A stretch of DNA of 64,000 nt from Qipengyuania sp. JC766. GTDB lineage: Bacteria; Pseudomonadota; Alphaproteobacteria; Sphingomonadales; Sphingomonadaceae. This document shows positions 1 to 9,298 of the stretch, in pieces. A program made the translations under genes and the position numbers. Every line of letters begins with the position of its first letter. Position 1 is the stretch's first letter. The stretch spans positions 2,180,001 through 2,244,000 of the forward strand of contig NZ_JBFEFL010000001.1 in assembly GCF_040717445.1 (NCBI RefSeq), read 5' to 3'. The notes under the pieces are model-generated. The model worked only from the letters and a program-made list of their open reading frames with translations, did no database searches and was not told the DNA's origin.

Positions 1-1
1 C

Positions 2-2143
2 TCATTCGTCGACCGCTGCCGCGCCATCCCGGTTAAGCCAGCGGTCGAGCCAGGCGAACACCGTCCGGTGCCATTGCAGCGAATTCTCGGCACCCAGCAC
101 CCAGTGGTTCTCATCCGGGAAGACGAGGAGCTGCGCCGGAACGCTCTGCTGCTGCAGCGCGGTGAAGCTGGCGAGGCCCTGCGTGTAGGGAACGCGGAAG
201 TCCTTCTCGCCCGTGATGACAAGCATCGGCGTCTTCCACTTGTGGACGTGGTTCACCGGGTTCCACTTCTCGTAGGTTTCCTTCTGCGCGGCGTAGGAGC
301 CGCCGAAGTCCCAGCGCGGAAACCACAATTCCTCGGTCGTGTAGTAGAAGCTGCGCATGTCGAACAGGCCGTCATGCTGCACCAGGCAGTCGAACCGGTC
401 GGGCCAGTTGCCCGCGATCCAGTTCATCATGTAGCCGCCATAGGACGCCCCCATCGCGCAGGCCCGCTCCCCGTCGATCTGGCTGTCGAGCGCCAGCGCC
501 GCGGCCAGGCCCTTCTGAAGATCTTCCAAAGGCTTGCCGCCCCAGTCGCGGTTGATGCTGTCCGTGAAGGCTTGGCCGTATCCGGTCGAACCGTGGAAAT
601 CGACCGAGATGACGGCATAGCCCTGGCTGGCAAGTACGCGCGGATTCCAGCGGGTGGACCACCCGTCGTTGAAGGAGCCCTGCGGTCCGCCGTGGACGTA
701 CAGGATCGCCGGCATTTCGCCGTCGAAATCCTCCAGCTTCGTGATCTGGCCCCAGACCGTGTCGCCATTCGCGCCCGCGAACGAGAAGCGGCGCGTCACG
801 ACGGAGGCGAGTTCGCCCACGCGCGACTTGGCGATCATGGATACGGGCATCGCCTGTTCGAAATTGGTCGAGAGGAACAGCTCGGGCGGTGCGCCGATAG
901 AATCCTGCGTGAAGAGCAGCCTGTCGCCGGCAAGCGGCATGACATTGCCGATATGCGCCTCGTTGCCGGCCATGAGATCGAGTTCGGTCACTTCGCCGGA
1001 GCGCGGATCGATCCGGTAGGCCGGCGTGTCGAGCACGCTCTGCGCGGTGGCGATGAGGTAGCGCGAGTCCCGCGTCCATGCGAGCGAACCGAAGGACCGG
1101 TCGAAACGCTGCGTGAGGGGACGGACCTCGCCCGTCTGCAGGTCGCGCAACTGGACCACCATCCGGTCCGCTTCGTATCCCGGCCGCGCCATGGCGAGAT
1201 AGGCCAGGTAACGACCGTCGGGCGAAGGGGTCGGCGCGGCATCCGTCGCGGCGTTCGCCTCGGTGACGTTGGAAGCGATTCCCGTGGTCGTATCGAGCTG
1301 CCAGATGTCGAGATTGGTCGACAGCGGCTCGTCCGCGCCGCTCTGCCGCGCGACGAACCACAGGTTCTGACCTGACGGCGACCACGCGATGTCCTCCGGC
1401 CCACCGAAGGGCTTCGTCGGGGTGTCGCCGGAAAATGCGCCGCCCATGATCCGGGCATCCGCCGGCATGGGGTTGGCAAGGCCGTTGGGCGTCACGTCGT
1501 AAACGAAAACGCGGTTGTAATGGCCGGGCGTCTTCCACTGGTCCCAATGCCGCACGAACCCTTCGTCCGCATCGTAGAGACGGCCGGTTCCCACTGTCTC
1601 CATGTCGCCGGAGTCCTCGCCAGCGCATGCGATATCCGTGCATTCGCGCGGGAATTCGCCGAACAGGGCGATCCTGTCGCCCGAGGGCGAAAGCTTGAAA
1701 CCGTCGACCGATCCGCCCGGCGCCCCGACGAGCACCGGCGCGCCGATCCGGCCGCTGGCGTTCGGCGTCACGCGCCAGACGCGGACGGGACCGGCGGAAC
1801 CGTCGGACTGCGTGCTGCCGTTGGACAGGAAATAGAGGTCGAGGCCGGCACCAAATTCAAGCGATCGCGCATCGCTCGGCAGGGCCAGCGGCACGGGCTT
1901 GCTGTCCGCCTCATTCAGGTTCTGGAGGAAATAGGCGCGCGTCCGGTCGTAGCTCTGCGGATCGGTATTCGTGACCGCATACACGACGTAGCGGCCGTCC
2001 CGAGTCACCACCGGCGCGCCGAGGCGCGGCATGGTGATGAGGTCTTCCGCCTCCATCGGCCGGGCGGTTTCGGATTGCGCGAACGCCGGCATGGCGGCGA
2101 GGACAGCGGCGATGGTGGCGGTAAGCCCGGCGGTCTTTCTCAT
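2..2143 (-). CDS. S9 family serine peptidase (acylaminoacyl/dipeptidyl peptidase type), secreted
   Basis: Predicted exported prolyl-oligopeptidase-family peptidase of 713 residues that cleaves short peptides in the periplasm. An N-terminal signal peptide ends near AMPAFAQ. A beta-propeller of WD40-like (PD40) repeats fills about residues 30-450, and an alpha/beta-hydrolase domain forms the C-terminus. The catalytic triad is readable as Ser567 in GASYGGYM, Asp648 in GEKDFRVP and His680 in ENHW. The start at MRKTAG was chosen because it directly precedes the signal peptide; the frame stays open upstream without a plausible signal sequence. The stop codon is at bases 2-4, so the gene is complete. 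It lies 46 bases downstream of popZ on the same strand and may be read through from it. Substrate is not predictable; family assignment is firm. Confidence 0.93.
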   Translation of the reverse strand: MRKTAGLTATIAAVLAAMPAFAQSETARPMEAEDLITMPRLGAPVVTRDGRYVVYAVTNTDPQSYDRTRAYFLQNLNEADSKPVPLALPSDARSLEFGAGLDLYFLSNGSTQSDGSAGPVRVWRVTPNASGRIGAPVLVGAPGGSVDGFKLSPSGDRIALFGEFPRECTDIACAGEDSGDMETVGTGRLYDADEGFVRHWDQWKTPGHYNRVFVYDVTPNGLANPMPADARIMGGAFSGDTPTKPFGGPEDIAWSPSGQNLWFVARQSGADEPLSTNLDIWQLDTTTGIASNVTEANAATDAAPTPSPDGRYLAYLAMARPGYEADRMVVQLRDLQTGEVRPLTQRFDRSFGSLAWTRDSRYLIATAQSVLDTPAYRIDPRSGEVTELDLMAGNEAHIGNVMPLAGDRLLFTQDSIGAPPELFLSTNFEQAMPVSMIAKSRVGELASVVTRRFSFAGANGDTVWGQITKLEDFDGEMPAILYVHGGPQGSFNDGWSTRWNPRVLASQGYAVISVDFHGSTGYGQAFTDSINRDWGGKPLEDLQKGLAAALALDSQIDGERACAMGASYGGYMMNWIAGNWPDRFDCLVQHDGLFDMRSFYYTTEELWFPRWDFGGSYAAQKETYEKWNPVNHVHKWKTPMLVITGEKDFRVPYTQGLASFTALQQQSVPAQLLVFPDENHWVLGAENSLQWHRTVFAWLDRWLNRDGAAAVDE

Positions 2144-2189
2144 GCGCGCAAGGACTAAGCCCTTGCGCATTCGATACAAGCGGAAACCG

Positions 2190-2687
2190 TCAGGAACGCT
2201 TGCCGGCAATCCGGGCGATTTCGGCCCGCACCTGCTCCTCCACGATGCCGGGCAGGTTCTCGTCCAGCCATTCGGACAGCATCGGGCGCAGGAGGTCCCT
2301 GACGAGGCCTTCCAGCGAGGTTTCGCCGGAGCGCACGATCTTGGGCTGCGCGCCGGGCTCGGCAATCATCGCCAGCGCGGCCAGGTTCTCGCGCATCGCA
2401 TCGCGCGTCTTCGCCGTCACCAGGCTGATCTCCTCATCCCCGTCCGCGTCGCTTTCGGTCGATCCGAGCGACGGAGCGGAGATAGAGTCCTCGATCAGTT
2501 CGGCCGAACCGAGATCGAGGATTTCTTCCGCTTCTTCCTCGTCCACGGGCTCGGGGATCGATTCTGACATGCCGGCCGACTCGCGCCGACGCCGCATGTT
2601 CTGCATCCGCTCGCGGTCGTCGCGCGCGATCACTTTCTTGATGGAAGCGAGGATTTCCTCGACCGAAGTTTCGTCGTCGTGCCCCAT
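2190..2687 (-). CDS. popZ: PopZ-like polar organizing protein (DUF2497)
   Basis: Short acidic protein of 165 residues with the PopZ/DUF2497 layout. There is a conserved N-terminal helix (SVEEILASIKKVIARDD), a Glu/Asp-rich low-complexity linker at about residues 45-95, and a conserved C-terminal helical block with LVRDLLRPMLSEWLDENLP. In Caulobacter, PopZ self-assembles at the cell pole and anchors the ParB/centromere complex; that role is inferred here. The start MGHDDE places the conserved helix right at the N-terminus as in the family. A longer frame exists but would run into tolC. The gene starts 4 bases after the tolC stop, so the two are probably cotranscribed. Sphingomonad versions are divergent, so the symbol is used by family rather than close identity. 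Confidence 0.85.
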   Translation of the reverse strand: MGHDDETSVEEILASIKKVIARDDRERMQNMRRRRESAGMSESIPEPVDEEEAEEILDLGSAELIEDSISAPSLGSTESDADGDEEISLVTAKTRDAMRENLAALAMIAEPGAQPKIVRSGETSLEGLVRDLLRPMLSEWLDENLPGIVEEQVRAEIARIAGKRS

Positions 2688-2691
2688 GCGA

Positions 2692-4212
2692 TCAGTCCCC
2701 CCGGCGAAGATCGGTATCCGGATCGATGCTATCGATCGTGTCTGGATCGTCGACATCCGCGGTGGCCGCGGGAATGTCAACTGTCCGCGTGGACTGGGTA
2801 ACCGGGTCCGGGTCGCGCGACCAGTCCCAGATATTGTTGCGCACGCGGTCGTAATTGACGACCGGATCGTACAGCACGCCCTCGTCGGTCAGGCCGAGAT
2901 CGCGGGCTTCCGCCTTGCCCATTGCGGCCAGCAGGGTGAAGCCGGCGACATAGGCGTTGCGACGGGCGGTCACCAACTGGACCCGGGCGGTCAGCAGTTC
3001 CTGCTCCGCGTTGAGAACGTCGAGGATCGTGCGGTTGCCGATGGAGTTTTCGGCCCGCACGCCTTCCAGCCCGAGCTCGGCCGCCTCCACCGCGACCTGC
3101 GAGCTTTCGATGATCGCCAGCGACGCGCGGTAGCTGGCGAAGGAGGCCCGCACCTGCGCGATCACGTCGCGCTCGGCCGCGATGACCTGCTCCAGCGCCT
3201 GCGAAGCGCGCGCCTGCGCTTGCCGCTCAAGCGCCGCGGGCCGACCGCCCTGGAAGATCGGAATGCTGACCTGCACGCCCACCTGCGCCGCGTTGGACGT
3301 CTGCGGGCTGGCGATGAGCGGGCTGTTCGGATCGTCCGGGTCCAGGAGACCGTCGGGAACGCTGCCGAGGAAATTCTGGTAATCGTAGCCGGTGAAAACG
3401 GACACGCGTGGCAAGCGGCCGGCGCCGGCAACGTCGATGTCGAAACCAGCAGCGTCGGCCCGGTCGCGTGCGGCAATCAGGTCCGGATTCTCTTCCAGTG
3501 CGACGTCGACGGCCATGTCGGGGGAAGCGGGCAGGCCGGGCAGGGGCGGGGGCGGTTGCAGGTCGTCGGGCGCTTCGCCCACCAGCTGCACATAGGTCTC
3601 GCGCGCGCCGATGAGGTTCGACTGCGCGCTGCGCAAATCGCTTTCTGCGAGGGCGAGGCGGGACTGCGACTGCGCAATGTCCGTGCGCGTGAGGTCGCCG
3701 ATCTCGAACCGGTCCTGAGTCGCTTCCAGATTGATCCGGAGGACTTCGACCTGGTTGGCGTTGAGGCCCACCAGCGCTTCTGCGCGGATCACATCCATGT
3801 AGGCCGCGACGACCTGGCTGAAGAGGGCGGATTCGGTCGCTCTCAGATCGGCCCGCCCGGCTTCGACGCGCTGCTCCGCGGCGCGCACGGCGTTCTTCAC
3901 CGCGCCGCCCGAATAGATCGGCACGCTGAGGTCGAGGCCGGCATTCACCGCCCGGTCGGGAGTGAAGAAGCTCGTGGAGCTCTGCTCGATGAATTCGGTG
4001 GCCGTGCCGTTCGCGTTGACTGTCGGCAGGCCGTCGGCCCGCGCAATGGGCACGTTTTCGTCGACGGCACGCTGCTGGGCCCGTGCGCCTTCGAGAGTCG
4101 GATTGTTCTCGTATGCCGCGAGCAGCGCTTCGCGAAGGGTATCGGCCTGCGCGGGCGCCTGCGCGGCCGCCAGCACCCCGATCAAAGCCGTAATGACAGC
4201 CCCCCGCCGCAT
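2692..4212 (-). CDS. tolC: TolC family outer membrane channel protein
   Basis: Outer-membrane efflux and type I secretion channel of 506 residues. A signal peptide (about residues 1-22, ending QAPAQA) is followed by DTLREALLAAYENNPTLEGARAQ, the typical start of TolC proteins. Two outer-membrane-efflux repeats follow, with long coiled-coil helices such as ATESALFSQVVAAYMDVIRAE and the paired NRTILDVLNAEQELLTAR. The C-terminal tail after about residue 450 is acidic and low complexity, as is common in TolC. The start is set by the signal peptide. It begins 2 bases after the stop of the PIMT-like gene, which is the usual alphaproteobacterial arrangement. No dedicated inner-membrane transporter lies nearby, so it probably serves several export systems. 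Confidence 0.93.
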   Translation of the reverse strand: MRRGAVITALIGVLAAAQAPAQADTLREALLAAYENNPTLEGARAQQRAVDENVPIARADGLPTVNANGTATEFIEQSSTSFFTPDRAVNAGLDLSVPIYSGGAVKNAVRAAEQRVEAGRADLRATESALFSQVVAAYMDVIRAEALVGLNANQVEVLRINLEATQDRFEIGDLTRTDIAQSQSRLALAESDLRSAQSNLIGARETYVQLVGEAPDDLQPPPPLPGLPASPDMAVDVALEENPDLIAARDRADAAGFDIDVAGAGRLPRVSVFTGYDYQNFLGSVPDGLLDPDDPNSPLIASPQTSNAAQVGVQVSIPIFQGGRPAALERQAQARASQALEQVIAAERDVIAQVRASFASYRASLAIIESSQVAVEAAELGLEGVRAENSIGNRTILDVLNAEQELLTARVQLVTARRNAYVAGFTLLAAMGKAEARDLGLTDEGVLYDPVVNYDRVRNNIWDWSRDPDPVTQSTRTVDIPAATADVDDPDTIDSIDPDTDLRRGD

Positions 4213-4214
4213 GG

Positions 4215-4793
4215 TCAGAAATTCCAGACTTTCGGTTTGTCGAATTCCGGCAGGTGCGGAATGCCCATCTCGGCCAGGGCCAGCAGGGCAGCGCCCCGGT
4301 CGGACCGGCGCCCCGTGGCAAGGCGCGTCACGCCGCCGCTCCACAGCCCGGTGACCAGCCGACCATTGGTGGCGAGCCGCTCCACGAGCGTGTCGGGAAT
4401 CGCTTCGACGGCGCCGTCGATCAGGAGGAGAGTGAACCCTTCCTGCTTGTCGCCGGTCTGCACCGCCTCGTCGGGCAAGATCGTCTCGACATTCTCGACC
4501 AGCGGCTGGACGAGCGCGGGCAGGTAGCCGCTGCCAGAATCCACGACGAGCACCGTGTCGCCGAGCGTGGGCCGTGCCTCTTCAAGCATGCGGCCGTAAA
4601 ACACCGGCGCGGCGAGCCTGCGCCCGTTCGCCAGCGGGATCGACCGGTCGATATAGGCCAGCTTGCGGGCCTCTTCCGGCACGTAATCTTCCCGCGCGAC
4701 GGCATTCATGCGCGCCAGCACGAACTCGGCATTGACGCCGCTCGTCCGCAATTGGCTGTCGATCATGGCACGACGGGCTGAAGCGTAATTCAT
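4215..4793 (-). CDS. Protein-L-isoaspartate O-methyltransferase-like protein, divergent
   Basis: A 192-residue protein with clear PIMT ancestry. The N-terminus (ARRAMIDSQLRTSGV, REDYVPEEARKLAYIDR) and the C-terminal half (LATNGRLVTGLWSGGVTRLATG) match the family. However, the usual TIS(A/Q)P motif is replaced by RRLAAP. SAM motif I is reduced to VVDSGSGYLPAL, and about 30 residues of the cofactor-binding core are missing between it and LLLIDG. The protein may therefore not be a working methyltransferase. The start ATG at 4793 gives the canonical N-terminus; an earlier in-frame ATG 21 bases upstream is possible. It heads the run with tolC and popZ (spacing 2 and 4 bases), suggesting a role tied to envelope biogenesis rather than protein repair. 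This last point is inference. Confidence 0.8.
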   Translation of the reverse strand: MNYASARRAMIDSQLRTSGVNAEFVLARMNAVAREDYVPEEARKLAYIDRSIPLANGRRLAAPVFYGRMLEEARPTLGDTVLVVDSGSGYLPALVQPLVENVETILPDEAVQTGDKQEGFTLLLIDGAVEAIPDTLVERLATNGRLVTGLWSGGVTRLATGRRSDRGAALLALAEMGIPHLPEFDKPKVWNF

Positions 4794-4979
4794 AACGGTT
4801 AGTGCATTACCCATATAACACAGCTGGTCAATCCTCGCTTTAGGCGCAAGCGCAGTTGCGGCCAAGCGCTTTGACGGTAACGGGGCACCGACATAGAGCA
4901 TCGCGCGAATCGACCGGATGAAATTTGCCTTCGACCAGCGACGGCACCCGTCCGGCGTGTACCCGACCAGGAGATTGCC

Positions 4980-6389
4980 ATGACTTCGTCCACCGCTTCC
5001 GAGACCCGGCAGGAAAGCGATTCCCTCGGCGAGATCGCCGTCCCGGCCGACCGGTACTGGGGCGCGCAGACCCAGCGCAGCCTCGGCAATTTCGACATCG
5101 GCACGGAAAAGATGCCCGAACCGCTCATCCGCGCGCTCGGCATACAGAAGAAGGCGGCGGCGCTGGCCAACATGGAGCTGGGCGTCCTGGACGAGAAAAT
5201 TGGCCGGGCGATCGTGGCGGCCGCGGAAGAAGTGATCGACGGGACGCTGATCGCCGAATTCCCGCTTGCCGTCTGGCAGACGGGTTCGGGCACGCAGTCG
5301 AACATGAACGCGAACGAAGTGATCGCGGGACGCGCGAACGAGCAGCTGGCGGGCACGCGTGGCGGCAAGGAGCCGGTCCATCCCAACGATCACTGCAACA
5401 TGGGGCAATCCTCGAACGACACGTTCCCGACGGCGATGTACATTGCCGCGGTCGAACAGGTGAACAGCGTGCTGCTGCCGCAATTGCGCCGCCTGCACGA
5501 GGCGCTGGACGCGAAGGCCAAGGCATTCGCCGATATCGTGAAGATCGGCCGCACGCACTTGCAGGATGCGACGCCGCTCACGCTGGGGCAGGAGTTCTCC
5601 GGCTACGCGAAGCAGGTGGAATACGGGATCGCACGCGTCGAAGGATCGCTTCCGCGGCTGTCGCAGCTCGCACAGGGCGGCACTGCCGTCGGCACGGGAA
5701 TCAATTCGAAGGGCGGTTTCGCGGAACTGTTCGCGACCAAGGTTTCGGACATCACCGGCCTGTCCTTCGAGACTGCGCCGAACAAGTTCGAGGCGCTCGC
5801 CGCGCATGATGCGCTGGTCGAGATGTCGGGCGTCCTGAACGTGCTCGCGGCGAGCCTGATGAAGATCGCCAACGACATCCGCCTGCTCGGCTCTGGCCCG
5901 CGCTGCGGGATCGGCGAGATTTCGCTGCCGGCGAACGAGCCGGGATCTTCCATCATGCCGGGGAAGGTCAACCCGACCCAGTGCGAGGCGCTGACGATGG
6001 TCTGCGCGCAGGTCATGGGCAACCACGTCACCGTGACGGTTGCCGGATCGAACGGGCATTTCGAACTGAACGTCTTCAAGCCGGTGATGATCTACAACAC
6101 GCTGCAGTCGATCCGGCTGATCGGCGATGCCTGCGCCAGCTTCACCGACCACTGCGTTTCCGGGATCGAGGCGAACGAGGCACGGATCGAGCAGCTGCTG
6201 AACGAGAGCCTGATGCTGGTGACCGCGCTGAACCCTCATATCGGCTACGACAACGCCGCGAAGATCGCCAAGAAGGCGCATGCGGAAGGCACCACGCTGA
6301 AGGCGGCGGCACTCGATCTGGGCCTCCTGACCGAAGAGCAGTTCGCCCAGTGGGTCGTCCCGTCGAGCATGATCCGCCCGCGCGACTGA
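4980..6389 (+). CDS. fumC: Class II fumarate hydratase
   Basis: Iron-independent fumarase of 469 residues, a cytosolic TCA-cycle homotetramer interconverting fumarate and malate. The superfamily signature [11 protein letters not shown] is near residues 322-332, preceded by [12 protein letters not shown] and [14 protein letters not shown], all active-site segments. Length is normal for FumC (about 460-470). The start follows a GGAG ribosome site (bases 4970-4973). It is divergent from the PIMT-tolC-popZ run, with 186 bases between them holding both promoters. No neighbouring TCA genes are present. An inverted repeat just after the stop may end the transcript. Confidence 0.97.
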   Translation: MTSSTASETRQESDSLGEIAVPADRYWGAQTQRSLGNFDIGTEKMPEPLIRALGIQKKAAALANMELGVLDEKIGRAIVAAAEEVIDGTLIAEFPLAVWQTGSGTQSNMNANEVIAGRANEQLAGTRGGKEPVHPNDHCNMGQSSNDTFPTAMYIAAVEQVNSVLLPQLRRLHEALDAKAKAFADIVKIGRTHLQDATPLTLGQEFSGYAKQVEYGIARVEGSLPRLSQLAQGGTAVGTGINSKGGFAELFATKVSDITGLSFETAPNKFEALAAHDALVEMSGVLNVLAASLMKIANDIRLLGSGPRCGIGEISLPANEPGSSIMPGKVNPTQCEALTMVCAQVMGNHVTVTVAGSNGHFELNVFKPVMIYNTLQSIRLIGDACASFTDHCVSGIEANEARIEQLLNESLMLVTALNPHIGYDNAAKIAKKAHAEGTTLKAAALDLGLLTEEQFAQWVVPSSMIRPRD

Positions 6390-6395
6390 GGACCG

Positions 6396-6432
6396 CGCGC
6401 GTCGACCAAACGCCGCGACAGTTCGACGCGCG
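6396..6432 (+). terminator. Inverted repeat downstream of fumC, possible terminator
   Basis: Perfect 10-bp arms CGCGCGTCGA (6396-6405) and TCGACGCGCG (6423-6432) separated by 17 bases, starting 6 bases after the fumC stop codon. There is no clear T-run after it, so it could be a weak or Rho-assisted terminator or a processing stem. Confidence 0.4.
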
Positions 6433-6471
6433 TTCTGGCCTTGCCCGCGCCCTGTGCGTAGGCACCGGACG

Positions 6472-7713
6472 ATGACGAGCGAGCAAACGACGACGGACGA
6501 GGCGGTGCGCCTTCCGCTGCGCATCGTCGTCCTGTCGGTGACGCTGGTCTGGGTCACCTATTTCGCGCTGACGACCCTTCGCGGCGCGTTCGTCGGTCTC
6601 GATTTCCAGCCCGAGCTGCTGTGGCGCCGCGGTGCGGTGACTCTGGCGGGCATCGGCATTACGCTGGTCATGTGGCTGATCCTGCGCACGGTGGAGAACC
6701 GCGCGCTGGGCGTGCGGATCACTGCCGCACTGCTGCTGGCGCTCCCGGCGGCGCTGCTTGTGGCGCAGGTCAACCAGATGATGTTCGCTTCCGTCCAGGA
6801 GGCTGTCTATCGCGACCTAGGCGAGAAGCAGGGCGTCGTCATCCGGCGCGACGAGACGGGCAACCTCCTGCTGGAAGTCCCGCCGCTGCCGAGCGGGCAG
6901 GCGGAACCTGATGCGGAAGAAGGCGGACGGACCATCGTGCTAGCACCTGCGCCTACCGGGGTCGACCGGCTGCGCCAGCTGACCGACATCGCGCTCGGCC
7001 GCTACTTCCTGCTGCTGGCCTGGGCCGCGCTCTACCTTGCGCTGCTCGCCGCTGCGAAGGCGCGAATGGCCGAACGCCGGGAAAGCGAGTTTCGCGAGGC
7101 GGCGAAGGCGGCGGAGCTGCGCAGCCTGCGCTATCAGGTGAACCCGCATTTCCTGTTCAACACGCTCAATTCGCTGTCCTCCCTGATCATGACCGGCAAG
7201 TCCGACCGGGCGGAACAGATGCTGCAGGCGATGGCCAATTTCTATCGCCACAGCCTGGCCGAGGATCCGACCAGCGATGTCGCCCTGGAAGACGAATTCG
7301 CCCTCCAGCGCCACTATCTCGAGATCGAGGCGGCCCGCTTCCCGAACCGCGTCCATGCGCGTTACGAACTGCCGGCGGAATTGCAGGGCGTGCGCGTGCC
7401 AGGGATGATCCTCCAGCCGCTGGTCGAGAATTCGGTGAAATACGCGGTCGCGCCGAACAATCGCCCGATCACCATTACCCTCGCCGCGGAAGCGGACGGG
7501 GAGGGGCGGGTGAAAGTCGTGGTCGCGGACGACGGGCCCGGGGAGAAGCAGGCATCGCCGAAGCACGGCTTCGGCATCGGGCTGGAGAACGTGCGCCAGC
7601 GCCTTTCCGCCCGCTTCGGGGACCGCGCCCATGTGACACATGGCGCGACACCGACAGGCTACCGAACCGAACTGCATGTGCCGGGGAGAACGGATGACAG
7701 AACAGACGGATGA
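6472..7713 (+). CDS. LytS-type sensor histidine kinase
   Basis: Membrane histidine kinase of 413 residues in the His_kinase (PF06580) class. Four hydrophobic segments lie at about residues 15-40, 52-75, 83-105 and 175-200, with a periplasmic stretch between the third and fourth. The phospho-accepting region is YQVNPHFLFNTLNSLSSLI, and the ATPase domain ends with GFGIGLENVRQRL. No recognised extracellular sensor domain is present, so the signal is unknown. The start MTSEQT was preferred over an upstream ATG 18 bases earlier because it better fits the family N-terminus. The 3' end overlaps the start of the response regulator by 20 bases, so the two are surely cotranscribed. Confidence 0.92.
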   Translation: MTSEQTTTDEAVRLPLRIVVLSVTLVWVTYFALTTLRGAFVGLDFQPELLWRRGAVTLAGIGITLVMWLILRTVENRALGVRITAALLLALPAALLVAQVNQMMFASVQEAVYRDLGEKQGVVIRRDETGNLLLEVPPLPSGQAEPDAEEGGRTIVLAPAPTGVDRLRQLTDIALGRYFLLLAWAALYLALLAAAKARMAERRESEFREAAKAAELRSLRYQVNPHFLFNTLNSLSSLIMTGKSDRAEQMLQAMANFYRHSLAEDPTSDVALEDEFALQRHYLEIEAARFPNRVHARYELPAELQGVRVPGMILQPLVENSVKYAVAPNNRPITITLAAEADGEGRVKVVVADDGPGEKQASPKHGFGIGLENVRQRLSARFGDRAHVTHGATPTGYRTELHVPGRTDDRTDG

Positions 7714-8434
7714 ATCGCCGCTGAGAACGATGATCGTCGACGACGAGCCGCTGGCGGTCGAGCGACTGCAGGTCATCTGCTCGCGTATCGATGCCCTCTC
7801 CGTGGTCGGGACGGCCAATGACGGCGCCTGCGCCCTTCGGCTCATCGGCGACCTGCGGCCCGACCTCGTCCTGCTCGACATGACCATGCCGGAAGTCGAC
7901 GGTCTCTCCGTCGCGCGCAAGCTGGCGAAGCTCGACCGGCCGCCGGCCGTGATCTTCGTGACCGCGCACGATCATTTCGCCGTTGATGCCTTCGATCTCG
8001 ATGCCATCGATTACGTTCTGAAACCGGTCGCGCCGGAACGGCTGGAACGCGCGGTCGAACGGGCGATGGCCCGGCGAGGCGAAAAGTCCGGCGACAGCGG
8101 CAAATGGCTGAAGGAACTATGGGTCCCCCACCGGTCCGAACTGGTGCGGGTAGATGTCGCGCAGATCAGCCGCATCGACGCGGAACGCGATTACGTGCGG
8201 CTGCATGTCGATGGCCGCAACTATCTCCTGCTGCAGACCATTGCGGGCCTCGAGAAACGGCTCGACCCGGCCGAGTTCATCCGCATCCACCGGTCCACGA
8301 TCCTGCGTAAAGACCATATCAGGGGCCTGCGCCACGATGGGCTCGGTGTCTGGTCGGCAGAGCTGCAGGACGGGGACGCGCTGCGCATCGGGCGGACTTA
8401 CCTCGCCAAGGTCAAGGCGATGGCGGGCCGCTGA
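7694..8434 (+). CDS. LytTR family response regulator
   Basis: Two-domain transcription regulator of 246 residues. The receiver domain has the acidic pair IVDDEPLA and the phosphorylation site in LVLLDMTMPEVDG, then the conserved Lys in YVLKPV. It is followed by a C-terminal LytTR DNA-binding domain (IDAERDYVRLHV, FIRIHRSTILRKDHI). It is the cognate partner of the overlapping kinase gene. LytTR proteins bind direct repeats upstream of target promoters; no such repeat is evident next to this pair, so targets are unknown. Confidence 0.93.
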   Translation: MTEQTDESPLRTMIVDDEPLAVERLQVICSRIDALSVVGTANDGACALRLIGDLRPDLVLLDMTMPEVDGLSVARKLAKLDRPPAVIFVTAHDHFAVDAFDLDAIDYVLKPVAPERLERAVERAMARRGEKSGDSGKWLKELWVPHRSELVRVDVAQISRIDAERDYVRLHVDGRNYLLLQTIAGLEKRLDPAEFIRIHRSTILRKDHIRGLRHDGLGVWSAELQDGDALRIGRTYLAKVKAMAGR

Positions 8435-8441
8435 CAAAAGA

Positions 8442-8477
8442 GAACCCGGCCGCCGGGGACTGTCGGCGACCGGGTTC
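8442..8477. terminator. Stem-loop between convergent genes, possible terminator
   Basis: Perfect 8-bp arms GAACCCGG (8442-8449) and CCGGGTTC (8470-8477), with a further CGCC/GGCG pairing inside. It lies 7 bases after the LytTR regulator stop and between that gene and the convergent urcA-like gene. It has no strong T-run on either side, so it is called with moderate confidence. Confidence 0.5.
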
Positions 8478-8524
8478 CGATCGAGGCGCTGGTCGGGCAG
8501 CGCCCCGGATGCCTGGTGGGGAGC

Positions 8525-8812
8525 TCAGGCTTCTCGCGACTTACCGATCAGGGCCGTTACTTGGCGTTCCGCGCTGGCCTTCGCCCGCGTGTAGCATTGC
8601 CTGGATTCGCGGTCGCGAATGCGGGTGCCGAGAGTGGTATCGTCCAGCCCGCAGATCTCGCGGGCGGCACGGTCGATCCGCCGTTCCAGCGTTTTCTGTC
8701 CCTGCTCGGTGGCAAGGTCGAGATCGCGGAATTCGATTGTCATGTCCGCGGCCATGGCGGGGGCGACGAGCGCGGTTGCCATGGATAGCGCCATCAAGGT
8801 CTTGCTCAACAT
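8525..8812 (-). CDS. UrcA family protein, exported
   Basis: Small exported protein of 95 residues. A signal peptide (MLSKTLMALSMATALVAPAMA) precedes the UrcA-type domain MTIEFRDLDLATEQGQKTLERRIDRAAREICG. Two cysteines, in EICGL and RQCYTR, probably form a disulfide. The family is named after a uronate-regulated Caulobacter protein and has no known biochemical function; it is common in sphingomonads. The start is chosen because it gives a proper signal peptide. The gene stands alone, convergent with the response regulator. Confidence 0.85.
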   Translation of the reverse strand: MLSKTLMALSMATALVAPAMAADMTIEFRDLDLATEQGQKTLERRIDRAAREICGLDDTTLGTRIRDRESRQCYTRAKASAERQVTALIGKSREA

Positions 8813-9011
8813 TGGCTTCCTCCATCTGCGAGGGTTTCGGGGGGACTGGTGCCTCGCATGATCGGATATATCCCCACCGCCCCGCGCGATCATGCGCGCA
8901 TCGTTGCCGGCATTTCGCCGGTCGACCGGCGATGCGGGCGCTGGACAGATGGCCGGATTTTGCCGACGGAACGCCGATCCGATCCGCCGAATAGCGAGCC
9001 CCGAAACGCCC

Positions 9012-9281
9012 ATGCTGATCCTCGCGATCCTGTTTGTCCTCGGAATGGCGAATTTCGCCATGCATCAGGCGATCGTCGAAAGTCGCGCCGCGCAGGTTCC
9101 TGGGCTGGCGTTCCTCACCTCGTGCGCGGCGCGCCTGATGGCCCTGCTGGTCGAGCTTGCGCTGCTGATCGCGGCCATGGGCCTTGCCAGTGCCGGCTGG
9201 ACGGGGTCCGTGGTGGTATACGCGATCTACACCTGCCTGAACGGGCTCGCGGCCTGGCTTATCGCGACGGGACGCATCTGA
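9012..9281 (+). CDS. Small hypothetical inner-membrane protein
   Basis: Protein of 89 residues, not assigned to a family. It is almost entirely hydrophobic with about three membrane segments (residues 1-14, 33-58 and 66-85) separated by short loops such as VESRAAQVPG. It is placed at ATG 9012. It ends 18 bases before the lipid kinase gene on the same strand and may be its operon leader. Coding character is supported by the sustained membrane pattern and the tight downstream spacing, but not by any recognised motif. Confidence 0.6.
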   Translation: MLILAILFVLGMANFAMHQAIVESRAAQVPGLAFLTSCAARLMALLVELALLIAAMGLASAGWTGSVVVYAIYTCLNGLAAWLIATGRI

Positions 9282-9298
9282 CGGGAACCGGACCGGCC

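Noticed and set aside
2200-4527. A 775-codon open frame antisense to popZ and tolC
   Set aside because: It is an arginine-rich reading of the opposite strand of well-supported genes and shows no domain, signal or ribosome site. Such long antisense frames are normal at this GC content.
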